NCBI GenBank assembly: GCA_050742535.1
Contig: JBOGIQ010000050.1
Span: 1-24,432, forward strand
Source: Gp6-AA40 sp050742535
GTDB taxonomy: Bacteria > Acidobacteriota > Vicinamibacteria > Vicinamibacterales > UBA2999
Reading direction: 5' to 3'
DNA length: 24,432 nucleotides
Each line of letters opens with the position of its first letter. The stretch's first letter is position 1. A program made the position numbers and the translations under genes. The notes beneath the pieces were generated by a model, which worked only from the letters and a program-made list of their open reading frames with translations, ran no database searches and had not been told where the DNA came from. Of the stretch, positions 1-8,348 are shown piece by piece.

Positions 1-11
1 GGACGTGCGGG

Positions 12-89
12 TCCGGCTGAAGCCGGACACTACACGTTCCGGTTGAAGCCGGACACTACACGTTCCGGCTGAAGCCGGACACTACATGT
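12..89. repeat. Three tandem 26-bp units, each with an 8-bp-stem palindrome
   Basis: Three head-to-tail 26-bp units lie at 12-37, 38-63 and 64-89. They differ by single bases (a C/T change in the middle of unit 2, C/T near the end of unit 3). Each unit holds the inverted repeat TCCGGCT-GA-AGCCGGA followed by CACTACACGT. The array stops 19 bases before the ATG of the dehydrogenase gene, so it occupies the position where a promoter or leader would be expected. The left end of the array may lie outside the window. What is seen is the repeat; any role in regulation is inference. Confidence 0.9.
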
Positions 90-108
90 TCGTGTTAGCC
101 TCTCGCCC

Positions 109-1377
109 ATGAAACGACAGCTCCGTCTCGTGTCCGGGCTTCTCGCGCTTTGTGCTCTTGGCATCACGGTCGCGGCGCAGCAGCCGGCGGGCAGAGGAGG
201 AGCGCCACCAGCGGGTCGAGCCGGCGGGACACCGCCTCCGCCGGCCGGTATCCCGCGCGAGCCGCTCGGCAACGGCCCGTGGAATCACGCAGTCGCCGAA
301 GGCGTGAAGTTCCGCCTCAGCGTCGTCACCAAGGGTCTGCAGAACCCGTGGGACCTCGAGTTCCTTCCCGACCCCTCGACTCCGCTCGGGGCAGGTAGCA
401 CGATGCTCGTGACGGAGCGGCCGGGCCGTTTGCGAATCGTCCGGAACGGTGTGTTGGAGCCAACCGCGGTCACAGGGCTACCGGCCATCGGTGCGCAGCG
501 TCTTGGTGGTCTGCAGGACATCGCGCTCCATCCGAAGTTCGCGGAGAACCGACTGCTGTACTTCACCTACAGCAAGACCGACGGCAAGGGAATGATCATG
601 AGCGCGCTCGGCCGCGGGCGCTTTGAAGACGGCGCGCTGACGAACGTGCAGGAGCTGATCGCCGCCGAGCCGTGGTGGAACGGCGCCGGCGGCGCCGCGT
701 CGCGCATCGTGTTCGACCGCGACGGGATGCTCTTCTGGGCGACGGGTTCGACGCCCGACACGCGCGAGTCGCAGGAGCCGAACAGTCTGCGCGGCAAGGT
801 GATGCGGCTGACCGATGCGGGGAAGCCCGCGCCGAACAATCCGTTCGCCGGGAAGGCCGGCTATCGCCCGGAGATTTACTCGATGGGACATCGCAACCAG
901 CTCGGACTGGCGATTCATCCCGTGACGGGAGCGCTGTGGTCAACCGAGCACGGGCCCAACGGAGGCGACGAGCTGAACATCATCCTGCCGGGACGCAACT
1001 ACGGCTGGCCCGACGTCAGCCTCGGCCGCGACTACGAGGGTCCGTGGCAGGGGAAGTTCGAGAAGGACGGAATCGAGCGGCCGATCGTCTACTGGATGCC
1101 GTCGATTGCCGTGTCCGATCTGCTGATCTACACCGGAGACAAGTTCCCGCAGTGGCGCGGCAACGTCCTGGTCGGATCGATGCGCTACGGTGAGATTCCC
1201 AATACCGGTCACATGCAGCGCATCGTGTTCAACGCCAATGGGGACGAGATCCGCCGCGAGATGATGCTGACCGACCTGCGGCAGCGCATCCGCGCGGTCA
1301 AGCAGGCTCCAGACGGGACCATCTACCTGCTCACCGAAGAGGCGCAGGGCGCCTTGTTGAAGATCGAGCCGCAATAG
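109..1377 (+). CDS. PQQ-dependent aldose sugar dehydrogenase family protein (GSDH/YliI-like), secreted
   Basis: A 422-residue protein of the soluble quinoprotein glucose/sorbosone dehydrogenase family, a six-bladed beta-propeller that oxidises sugars in the periplasm with PQQ. The N-terminus is a signal peptide (KRQLRLVSG then a hydrophobic stretch, likely cleaved after VAA near residue 23), then a Pro/Gly/Ala-rich linker to about residue 50. Family motifs are NPWDLEFLPD (79-88), LVTERPGRLRIV (100-111), LGGLQDIALHP (132-142), LRGKVMRLT (227-235), GHRNQLGLAIHP (260-271), STEHGPNGGDELN (278-290), NYGWP (297-301) and RQRIRAVKQAPDG (391-403). The segment that normally carries the active-site His before G-R-L reads NGAGGAASRI (191-200), with no His, so activity is doubtful. 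No clear Shine-Dalgarno precedes the ATG. The gene converges on the tannase gene with a 6-base gap. Family assignment is firm; substrate and catalysis are not. Confidence 0.93.
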   Translation: MKRQLRLVSGLLALCALGITVAAQQPAGRGGAPPAGRAGGTPPPPAGIPREPLGNGPWNHAVAEGVKFRLSVVTKGLQNPWDLEFLPDPSTPLGAGSTMLVTERPGRLRIVRNGVLEPTAVTGLPAIGAQRLGGLQDIALHPKFAENRLLYFTYSKTDGKGMIMSALGRGRFEDGALTNVQELIAAEPWWNGAGGAASRIVFDRDGMLFWATGSTPDTRESQEPNSLRGKVMRLTDAGKPAPNNPFAGKAGYRPEIYSMGHRNQLGLAIHPVTGALWSTEHGPNGGDELNIILPGRNYGWPDVSLGRDYEGPWQGKFEKDGIERPIVYWMPSIAVSDLLIYTGDKFPQWRGNVLVGSMRYGEIPNTGHMQRIVFNANGDEIRREMMLTDLRQRIRAVKQAPDGTIYLLTEEAQGALLKIEPQ

Positions 1378-1383
1378 CGCAGC

Positions 1384-2949
1384 TCAGGGGGCTCGACACT
1401 CGAAGCTCGCCGCCTGCTGCGGATCATCACGGCCGGTGTAGTGCGCATAACGCGGATAGCTGCAGAGCGGCCGCGACAGACGCGGCTCGGCGTTGCGCGT
1501 CGCGACGATCCGATCGGGCGCGACGCCTCGCTCGACCCAGTCCACCAGCGGCGTCAGCAGGTCGAACGAGTCGGTTGTCAACGACCCGCCGCCACAATGG
1601 CCCATGCCCGGCACCAGGAGCAGGCGGCTCCAGCGCTGCACCGCGTCGGCGCCTCCGTTCGCTCCGCCAAGGCGGTTGTAGTAGTCGACGGTATCGAGAG
1701 CCGAGAACAGCGGGTCACTGACGCCGTGATAGAGAAGCATCTTTCCGCCGCGGTTCGCGAACGTCGTCATGTTCGTCCAGCCGAAGGTGTCCGTCACCGG
1801 TGACGGCTCGTTGCCGTCGGCCCAGCGTACCGCCGCGTCGAGGTCTGTCGTCGACACGCCGGACGCATTGAAGCCACCGTGGAGCAGTCCCGGAAGACCC
1901 TGGGCAGGGTCCGCGACGCCGGTGTCGAACGGGAACGGCGAATAGATCTGCCGGCCGGCGTTCGTGCGCGGGCCCGCGAATGCGCGTTCGAGGGCGGCAG
2001 CCTGTGCCGCCGTCAGGCAGCCGGCGCCGCTGTTCGCGCCGTCGCAGACGAGTGTTTTCGGATCGAACCGGCACGCGCTCGTGTTGAACACCAGGCCGTC
2101 CCGCACGCCGTCATTCCCGTCGCAGGCATTGCGCACTCCATCGATCACCGCCTGCTTCTGGGTGCTGGAGAGTGCGTCTCGTGTCACCGGCTGTCCGTTG
2201 CTCCCGCGCGGGGCCACCGGATTCAGCTGCGTGTTGAACCAGTCGGCGCCAAGCGCGGCGTAGTAAATGCGCATGTTGGGAGCGCCGGCAATTACTCCGT
2301 CGAACTCCATCGGATAGCGCTGCGCCGCGAGCATCGCTTCGCGGCCGCCGGTCGAACAGCCGACGTAGTACGAGCGTGAGGCGGGTGTTGCGTAGTGCCG
2401 CGCGATGACGGCCTTGGCGGCGGCCGTCACGCGTTCGACCGCCTGATAGGCGAAGTCGAGCAAGGCCTGCTGGTCGGCCATGAACGTGGTATCCAGCGAG
2501 TTATTCCCGGGTGAACGATGCCCACTATCGGTGCTGACGACCGCGAATCCCCTCATCAGCGCAGACGTGCCACCGGCGACACCCGCGCCAACCGGCTCGG
2601 AAAGAACGCCGTTGAAGCCACCGCCACCCTGAAAGAGAAAGCGGCCATTCCAGGCGGCAGGAAGCGCGAGTGCGAAGACGATCCCATACGACTGGCCGTT
2701 CGCTCCCTGCCTGCGATTGATCGTCGCCTGCAGGTTGCAGTGTGCCGGCATCTCGACGGTGGCGCCTTTCACGAACTGATGCGGCCTCGGCCCGGCCGGA
2801 ATCCACTCCGTAGTGACTTCACTGATCGGAAAGCCGGGCAGTTGAAGTGTCTGAAGCGCCGCGCATTCGGAAGGGCCCGGTGCCTGCGCCATCGCCGGCG
2901 TTGCCAGAAAAAGAACCGCGAAGAGACACACTGCAGCAGCTCTTTTCAT
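1384..2949 (-). CDS. Tannase/feruloyl esterase family protein (paralogue 1), secreted
   Basis: A 521-residue alpha/beta-hydrolase of the tannase/feruloyl esterase family, which cleaves ester bonds of gallate or hydroxycinnamate esters in plant polyphenols and cell wall. I start it at the ATG at 2949, giving MKRAAAVCLFAVLFLATPAMA as a signal peptide; a 19-residue longer reading has no signal-like start. The CS-D-HC catalytic arrangement is complete: Ser199 in GCSTGGREAM preceded by Cys198, Asp412 in YHGVSDP, and His451-Cys452 in PGMGHCGGG, with the two Cys expected to form the disulfide beside the active site. A D/N-rich segment CDGNDGVRDG (276-285) fits the lid calcium site of the family. It closely resembles the second tannase at 8346-9938 over its whole length. 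It lies 142 bases downstream of the small coiled-coil gene. The substrate cannot be read from sequence. Confidence 0.93.
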   Translation of the reverse strand: MKRAAAVCLFAVLFLATPAMAQAPGPSECAALQTLQLPGFPISEVTTEWIPAGPRPHQFVKGATVEMPAHCNLQATINRRQGANGQSYGIVFALALPAAWNGRFLFQGGGGFNGVLSEPVGAGVAGGTSALMRGFAVVSTDSGHRSPGNNSLDTTFMADQQALLDFAYQAVERVTAAAKAVIARHYATPASRSYYVGCSTGGREAMLAAQRYPMEFDGVIAGAPNMRIYYAALGADWFNTQLNPVAPRGSNGQPVTRDALSSTQKQAVIDGVRNACDGNDGVRDGLVFNTSACRFDPKTLVCDGANSGAGCLTAAQAAALERAFAGPRTNAGRQIYSPFPFDTGVADPAQGLPGLLHGGFNASGVSTTDLDAAVRWADGNEPSPVTDTFGWTNMTTFANRGGKMLLYHGVSDPLFSALDTVDYYNRLGGANGGADAVQRWSRLLLVPGMGHCGGGSLTTDSFDLLTPLVDWVERGVAPDRIVATRNAEPRLSRPLCSYPRYAHYTGRDDPQQAASFECRAP

Positions 2950-3091
2950 ACGCTTCGACTCTTGGACGGCCAGTCCGGAAAACGGTTGGGCGATACCGAC
3001 AGACAATACGGATTCGAAGCGGCAAGAGGTGCGAGCCTGATACCCGTCGCTCGCTGCGCGCGGACGCCAACTCAGGAACGCGGTGCCGAGA

Positions 3092-3364
3092 TCAGGACCT
3101 GGTAAATGCGGCGATCGCGAAGGCGATCACCGACGTGACGTACAGCCCAATCAGCCACACGAATTTGGTATCGAGCGTCTCGAAGCGCCGGTCGATCGTC
3201 TCGAAGCGCCGGTCGATCGCGTCGAACCGTCGCTCGATCACGTCGAACCGCCCATCCATGCGGTGCTCGAACGCCACGAGCGTTTCCCGCATGGTCACGA
3301 ACAATTGCGAATGCTCATCCACACGCGCTTCCAGCTTTGCCAAGCGTTCTTCGACTGACGCCAT
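3092..3364 (-). CDS. Small coiled-coil membrane protein with heptad repeats
   Basis: A 90-residue protein not assignable to a named family. Residues 1-66 are a heptad-rich coiled coil (ERLAKLEARVDEH, then the repeated pattern RFDxIDRRFExIDRRFE), followed by one hydrophobic span (FVWLIGLYVTSVIAFAIAAF, about 68-87) and a short tail TRS. It would be tail-anchored in the inner membrane with the coil in the cytoplasm, or the reverse. The ATG is fixed by a perfect AGGAGG (3370-3375) five bases upstream, which strongly supports a real gene. The coil is encoded by 21-bp tandem repeats, exactly one heptad each. It sits between ADOP permease 1 and tannase 1 on the same strand. Similar short coil-plus-anchor proteins are common in bacteria; no function can be given. 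Confidence 0.85.
   Translation of the reverse strand: MASVEERLAKLEARVDEHSQLFVTMRETLVAFEHRMDGRFDVIERRFDAIDRRFETIDRRFETLDTKFVWLIGLYVTSVIAFAIAAFTRS
3176..3259. repeat. Four 21-bp tandem units inside the coiled-coil gene
   Basis: Units at 3176-3196 and 3197-3217 are identical; units at 3218-3238 and 3239-3259 are diverged copies keeping GTCGAA at the same phase. Twenty-one bases equal seven codons, so each unit encodes one heptad (R-F-E-T-I/L-D-R/T type) of the coil. Confidence 0.9.
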
Positions 3365-3369
3365 TCCGG

Positions 3370-3375
3370 CCTCCT
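3370..3375 (-). promoter_or_regulatory. Ribosome binding site AGGAGG of the coiled-coil gene
   Basis: On the minus strand AGGAGG stands five bases before the ATG at 3364. It is the best Shine-Dalgarno in the left half of the window and is the main support for this short gene. Confidence 0.8.
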
Positions 3376-3382
3376 GATCATA

Positions 3383-3427
3383 CCGTCGTCCCTGACGGCG
3401 GCTGAATGGCTGGGCACGGTCCGTGCC
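3383..3427. repeat. Two short hairpins between ADOP permease 1 and the coiled-coil gene
   Basis: CCGTC (3383-3387) pairs with GACGG (3394-3398), and GGCACGG (3413-3419) pairs with CCGTGCC (3421-3427). No T-tract follows on the minus strand, so they are not convincing intrinsic terminators. The rest of the 186-base gap (3365-3550) shows nothing recognisable. Confidence 0.45.
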
Positions 3428-3550
3428 GTTGAAATTCGCGCCGGATTTTCACGGATCGAGGGGCCCGATCAGCAGTTCATGCCATCTCCCGGACGGGCAT
3501 GGGTGGCAGATTCTGCGATAGCCGGACCTGGCAGTGCGGCAAGGCAGGTA

Positions 3551-5920
3551 CTACTCCTCCCGCAGTATCCGCATCGGTTCCACCAGCGCGGCTCGCGCAG
3601 CGGGTACCAGCGAGGCCAGTGCCGCAACCAGCAGCACGAGGGCGAGGACGGCTGTGAGCGTGCCTGGATCGGATGGCGTCACGCCAAAGAGCATTCCGGC
3701 GAGCGCACGAGTCGCGGCGAGCGACAGTACGAGTCCGGCGGCGCAGGCGATCGCTGCAACGCGCACGCCTTCCCAGACGAAACGGCGAAGGATCTGGAGG
3801 CGGCCCGCGCCAAGGGCCAGCCGCAGGCCGACTTCGCGACGGCGCCGGCTCACGGCGTAGCTCAGCGTCCCGTAGATTCCAAGACACGCCAGCAGCAGCG
3901 CCGAGACCGCGAACACCGTCAGGACGACTGTCCGCAGCCGGTTCTCCGCGTATGCGTCCCCAATGAGATCATCGAGAAGCATGACGTCGTAGACGGATCG
4001 CAACGGTTCGAATTCGTAGATTCGCCGGCGAATCACGCCGGCGAGCGCCTCGGGGTCACCTGTCGCGCGGACGAGGAATACGGGAAACGGCGTGGGCGCG
4101 CTGAAACACGAGTACACCGTCGGCACGGGCTCGACGTCGATGCCTCGCTCGCGCACGTCGCCGACGACGCCGGCGATCCGATCCTGGGTCTGGGCGGCCA
4201 GGTGCAATCCGATCGGCGACCTGCCCGCCAGATACCGGTCGACGAACGCACGGTTCACCATCACTTCCGTGGTGCCCTCGGCATCGGCGGGACGCCCACA
4301 GAGCTGGCCATCCACAATCGGAATCCGCAGCGTTTTGAAATAGCCCGGCGACACCGCTCTCAACTCGACCGCCATTCGGCCCCTGCCACGGTCTTCGACG
4401 ATCTCCACTTCCCCCGGCAGGGAAGTCGGAATGCCTGTCGGCACTTCCTTCGTCGCCGCGGCGCTCACGCCCGGCAGGGTGCTCAACTCGTCGAGTGTCC
4501 GGTTGATCCGCCGGACGATCCGGCCGTAGTCCTGCTCCTCGCCAAACCTCGCGCTGATCCTGAACGTGAGCACGCCTTCGGAGTCGAACCCCCGTTCCAC
4601 GCGCTGCAGCTCGGCGGCGCTCCGAAGCAACAGCCCGGCGCCGGAGAGCAGCGCGACCGACAGGGCGACCTGTAAGCCCGCGAGGAGCCACTGCATCGAG
4701 CGGCGGGGCGACACACGGACGTCTTCCGTCCGTGCGAGGTTCCGGTTGCCGGCGGCGCGCCACGCTGGTATTACGCCGCACAGCAGCGTGACAAAGACAA
4801 CGCTGACCCCGGTGTACACGGCAACGCGCGCGTCAAGGCCCGCCTCGTGCAAGCGCGGCAGGTCGGCGGCCAGGCGTTGCAGTCCTGCCGTCGCTCCGAT
4901 TGCCACGACCACGCCACCGAGACCGCCGAGGAGCGCCAGGACACCGGCCTCGACGAGCAGCTGCAGATTGACCGACATCCGCGATGCGCCGAGCGCGTAG
5001 CGGACTGCGATTTCATGGGCGCGCTGGATGCCGCGCGACAGGAGCAGCGCGCCGACGTTGCTGCAGGCGATCAGCAGCAGTACCGTCACGGCGCCGAACA
5101 GCAGCCACAAGGATCGGCGGCTGCCGCCGACGATGTCTTCCTTCAGCGGCAGAATCAGCGGGCGGATTCCTCTCTCCGCCTCTGGAAACGTCCGGGACAA
5201 CTGCGCCTGCGCCGCCTCGAGGTCGGCACGCGCCTGCTCGATGGTGACGCCGGAGCGGAGCCGGCCGATGGCGGTTATGTATCTGAACGCCCGATTTGCC
5301 GACCACGGCGCACCGATCGCCTCCGGTGACCACCAGTCGACATCGCGCTCCGGAAAGGCGAAGGTCGCGGGCAGCACCCCGACAACCTGATACGCACGAC
5401 CGCCGAACGTCACGGTCTTCGTGAGCACGTCACGCGATGCCCCGAAACGACGCCGCCAGTAGCGCTCGCTGATCAGTACAGCCGACGGGCCACCAAGGCG
5501 GTGCTCGTCGTCCGTAAAACCCCGGCCCAGTGCCGGTGCAATGCCCCACACCGCCACGAACTCCGGCAGCACCCGAGCCCGGCGGACACGTTCCGGCATT
5601 GCGCCAGTGATGTCGGAAACGTCTTCGGTCACGTATCCGGTGATGGCTTCGAACGAGCGGGTCAGTCGCTGCCAGTCCATTGCCCGGACAGCGGCGACGA
5701 ACGTGTCGTCGCTGAGCGAAGTCGTCTGACCCAGGCGGACCAGTCGATCCGGATTCGGGTACGGCAGCGGCCGCAGCAGCACTGCGTCGAGGGCGGAGAA
5801 CACCGCGCTGTTGGCGCCGATGCCGAGCGCCAGAGTCAGGACCGCGGTGGCCGTGAACGCGGGCGTCCGTATCAGAGAACGGACTGCGTGTCGCACGTTG
5901 CGCAGCAGCTGGTCAGTCAA
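3551..5920 (-). CDS. ADOP-type ABC transporter permease 1 (MacB-like/FtsX domains)
   Basis: A 789-residue permease of the acidobacterial duplicated orphan permease type. Order: N-terminal ADOP segment (RNVRHAVRSLIRTPAFT), first membrane span (TAVLTLALGIGANSAVFSALDAVLL), MacB-like periplasmic core, FtsX domain 1 (three spans, around LWLLFGAVTVLLLIACSNVGALL and YALGASR), a second periplasmic core, and FtsX domain 2 (GIYGTLSYAVSRRRREVGLRLALGA, LFGVTPSDP), ending PAARAALVEPMRILREE. No ABC ATPase gene is in the window. I choose the TTG at 5920: it gives MTDQLLRN, matching the start of its upstream paralogue (MTDQLFRN), and AGGA lies six bases before it inside the end of that gene. A GTG at 5923 is the alternative. 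Stop of the upstream gene and this start are five bases apart, so the two are translationally coupled. Role (export or envelope remodelling) is unproven for the family. Confidence 0.92.
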   Translation of the reverse strand: MTDQLLRNVRHAVRSLIRTPAFTATAVLTLALGIGANSAVFSALDAVLLRPLPYPNPDRLVRLGQTTSLSDDTFVAAVRAMDWQRLTRSFEAITGYVTEDVSDITGAMPERVRRARVLPEFVAVWGIAPALGRGFTDDEHRLGGPSAVLISERYWRRRFGASRDVLTKTVTFGGRAYQVVGVLPATFAFPERDVDWWSPEAIGAPWSANRAFRYITAIGRLRSGVTIEQARADLEAAQAQLSRTFPEAERGIRPLILPLKEDIVGGSRRSLWLLFGAVTVLLLIACSNVGALLLSRGIQRAHEIAVRYALGASRMSVNLQLLVEAGVLALLGGLGGVVVAIGATAGLQRLAADLPRLHEAGLDARVAVYTGVSVVFVTLLCGVIPAWRAAGNRNLARTEDVRVSPRRSMQWLLAGLQVALSVALLSGAGLLLRSAAELQRVERGFDSEGVLTFRISARFGEEQDYGRIVRRINRTLDELSTLPGVSAAATKEVPTGIPTSLPGEVEIVEDRGRGRMAVELRAVSPGYFKTLRIPIVDGQLCGRPADAEGTTEVMVNRAFVDRYLAGRSPIGLHLAAQTQDRIAGVVGDVRERGIDVEPVPTVYSCFSAPTPFPVFLVRATGDPEALAGVIRRRIYEFEPLRSVYDVMLLDDLIGDAYAENRLRTVVLTVFAVSALLLACLGIYGTLSYAVSRRRREVGLRLALGAGRLQILRRFVWEGVRVAAIACAAGLVLSLAATRALAGMLFGVTPSDPGTLTAVLALVLLVAALASLVPAARAALVEPMRILREE

Positions 5921-5924
5921 CACA

Positions 5925-8309
5925 CTAGTCCTCGCGCAGTATCCGCATCGGTGGCAGCAGCGCGGCACGCGTCGCGGGAATCAGCGATGCGAGCGTCGCT
6001 ACCGTAAGCACGACGCCGACGACTCCGCCGAGCGTTGCGGGGTCGGATGGCGTCACCCCGTACAACATCCCGGAGAGCACGCGAGAGGTCACGAGCGAGA
6101 GCAGGAATCCTGTCGCGGACGCAATCGCGGCGGCGCGCACACCTTCCCACAGGAACTGACGAAGAATGCTTGCGCGTTTCGCGCCGAGTGCCATGCGCAC
6201 GCCGACCTCGTGACGGCGCCGTCCGACGGCGGAGCTGAGCGCGCTGTAGATTCCCAGACACGCGAGCCCGAGTGCGCAGCACGCGAACAGCGTCAGCAGG
6301 ACGGTGCGCAGGCGGCTCTGCGCATGCGCGTCGCCGATTCGATCCGCGAGCGGGACGACGTCGTAAATGGCCCGGAGCGGTTCGATCTCATTGACTTTGA
6401 CGCGAACCGCTCCAGCGACGGCCGCCGGGTCGCCTGCGGTTCGGACCAGGAACCAGGGGGACGGTGTCGGCGCGGTGAAGCAGCCGTACACGGTAGGCAC
6501 CGGCTCCTGATCGACGCCGATCTCCCGTGCATCGTCGACCACGCCGACGATGCGAACGCCGGCCGGGTCCGTTCGAAGGCCCGATGGACCAACGCTCCTG
6601 GCGAGATGAAGTCCGACGATCGAGGAGATCGTCGCATACCGATCAGCGAATCGACGGTTCACCATCCAGCCGCCGGTCTGACGACAGAGCTCGCCACCGA
6701 CAACCGGGATCCGCATCGCATCGAAATAGGTTGAGGAGACGACGCGCCATTCCGCGACGACGCGCGAGTCGGATGCCTGGCGCTCGACGAGCGTGTACGC
6801 GACCTGATCGCGGTCGCCGATTCCCGGAAGCCACAGTGACGTTGCCGCGGCGTCTACACCGGGCACGGCGTTCAGCTCGTCGAGCAGGCGCGCGATGCGC
6901 TGGTTCCACGATCTGAAGTTGCCAGGCTCGGCATAGCTGCCGCTCACCCGGAAGGTGAGCACGCGCTCGGCGTCGAAGCCGGGGTCCACACGGGACAGCT
7001 TGTCGGCACTGCGGAGCAGGAGACCTGCCCCCGCCAGCAGGACCACTGAACACATGACCTGGATACCGGCGGGAAGCCATTGCCAGGCGCGCCTTCGAGC
7101 GGGTTCCGCGCCGCGGACGATGGTGAACGCCGCGAGCCGGGCGCTTCGGAGCGCGGGAAAGACGCCGCAGAGCAGCGTCGTGGCCAGGACGGATGCGGCG
7201 ACGAACGCCAGTAGTCTGACATTGACCGCGGCCTCATCGAGACGCGGAAGATCGGGAGCCAGCAGGCGGAAAGTTGCGGCCGTGGCTGTGGCGACAACCA
7301 CTCCGGCGACACTTCCGGCGCAGGCGAGCACTGCCGCCTCGGCGAACGTCTGCGTCACGAGCGATGCACGCGAGGCGCCGAGGGCATAGCGCACAGCAAG
7401 TTCGCGGCGGCGTCTCGCCCCCCGGGTCAGCAAGAGGGCCGCTATGTTGGTGCACGCGATGACGAGCAGGATCGACACTGAGCCAAACAGCAGCCACAAC
7501 GATCGCCCAGCGCCGCCGACCAGGCGTTCTTTGTAGGGCGTGACGCGGACGCCGATTGTCGCGTCGGTGTCGGGATACAGCTCGCCGAGCCGTGCCTGAA
7601 CGTCGGCCAGATTCGCATGCGCCTGCGCCACTGTGACGCCGGGTTTCAGACGGCCGACGGCGATAACGCCGATGTTCTGCCGGGATGTTGTCCATGGTGC
7701 GTCCACCGGTGCCGGCATCCACCAGTCCACGCTCCGGTCCGGAAACGCGAACGAGTCCGGAAAAACGCCCACCACCGTGTAGATCCGGTCGCCGACGCGG
7801 GTTGTCCTTTCCAGCACGTTCGGATCACGATCCATCCGGCTGCGCCAGTAGCGCTCGCTGATCAGCACGACGTCCCGGGCGCCCTCCCGGTGGTCCGAAT
7901 CCTCGAACGCGCGGCCAACGATCGGCGGAACTCTCCACACGTCAAGAAACCGAGGCGACACAACGGCGCGCCGGACGCGCTGCGCCGGTATCGCCGTGCT
8001 GTCGGCGATGTCTTCGACCTGGTGGCCGGTGATAGCCTCGAGCGCGGAGGCGGAACGGTTCCAATCCTCGATGCGGACGTGCGCCACCGTCGTCTCGCCG
8101 GAAGCAGTGCTCGTTTGCGCGAGGTGGACCAGGCGATCGGCGTCTGGAAATGGCAGCGGCTGCAGGAGCACGGCGTCCATCGCCGAGAAAACGGCAACGT
8201 TGGCCCCAAGACCTAGCGCCAGAGTGAGGACCGCGGTGGCGGTAAACGCCGGCGTCCGCGCCAGAGAACGGACCGCGTAGCGCAGATTTCGAAATAACTG
8301 GTCAGTCAT
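5925..8309 (-). CDS. ADOP-type ABC transporter permease 2
   Basis: A 794-residue paralogue of the next gene downstream, with the same domain plan: MTDQLFRNLRYAVRSLARTP, first span, MacB-like core, FtsX domain 1 (LWLLFGSVSILLVIACTNIAALLL, YALGASRASL), second core, FtsX domain 2 (CLGIYSALSSAVGRRRHEVGVRMALGA) and the terminal PATRAALLPPMRILRED. The two genes are similar at DNA level at both ends, which indicates tandem duplication. The ATG at 8309 is preferred to a GTG 12 bases upstream because it yields the paralogous N-terminus. It begins 36 bases after tannase 2 ends, the gap being filled by 7-bp repeats. Like its neighbour it is an orphan permease without ATPase. Substrate unknown. Confidence 0.92.
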   Translation of the reverse strand: MTDQLFRNLRYAVRSLARTPAFTATAVLTLALGLGANVAVFSAMDAVLLQPLPFPDADRLVHLAQTSTASGETTVAHVRIEDWNRSASALEAITGHQVEDIADSTAIPAQRVRRAVVSPRFLDVWRVPPIVGRAFEDSDHREGARDVVLISERYWRSRMDRDPNVLERTTRVGDRIYTVVGVFPDSFAFPDRSVDWWMPAPVDAPWTTSRQNIGVIAVGRLKPGVTVAQAHANLADVQARLGELYPDTDATIGVRVTPYKERLVGGAGRSLWLLFGSVSILLVIACTNIAALLLTRGARRRRELAVRYALGASRASLVTQTFAEAAVLACAGSVAGVVVATATAATFRLLAPDLPRLDEAAVNVRLLAFVAASVLATTLLCGVFPALRSARLAAFTIVRGAEPARRRAWQWLPAGIQVMCSVVLLAGAGLLLRSADKLSRVDPGFDAERVLTFRVSGSYAEPGNFRSWNQRIARLLDELNAVPGVDAAATSLWLPGIGDRDQVAYTLVERQASDSRVVAEWRVVSSTYFDAMRIPVVGGELCRQTGGWMVNRRFADRYATISSIVGLHLARSVGPSGLRTDPAGVRIVGVVDDAREIGVDQEPVPTVYGCFTAPTPSPWFLVRTAGDPAAVAGAVRVKVNEIEPLRAIYDVVPLADRIGDAHAQSRLRTVLLTLFACCALGLACLGIYSALSSAVGRRRHEVGVRMALGAKRASILRQFLWEGVRAAAIASATGFLLSLVTSRVLSGMLYGVTPSDPATLGGVVGVVLTVATLASLIPATRAALLPPMRILRED

Positions 8310-8320
8310 CGCTAATGCCA

Positions 8321-8348
8321 CCGACTACCCACTACCAACTACCAACTA
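8321..8348. repeat. Four 7-bp tandem units overlapping a stop codon
   Basis: On the minus strand the sequence reads TAGTTGG twice, then TAGTGGG and TAGTCGG (8348 down to 8321). The first TAG is the stop codon of tannase 2. The array fills almost the whole gap to the start of ADOP permease 2. A related TTGGATAG array occurs at 18431-18452. Confidence 0.85.

Noticed and set aside
12..89. CRISPR array
   Set aside because: The units are directly abutting 26-bp repeats with no unique spacers and no cas genes nearby.
1378..1383. Terminator between the dehydrogenase and tannase 1
   Set aside because: Only six bases separate the two stops and no hairpin is seen there.
3479..4675. A 398-codon plus-strand frame opposite ADOP permease 1
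   Set aside because: Composition is low-complexity and Arg/Gln-rich; the minus-strand frame carries the full FtsX/MacB signature.
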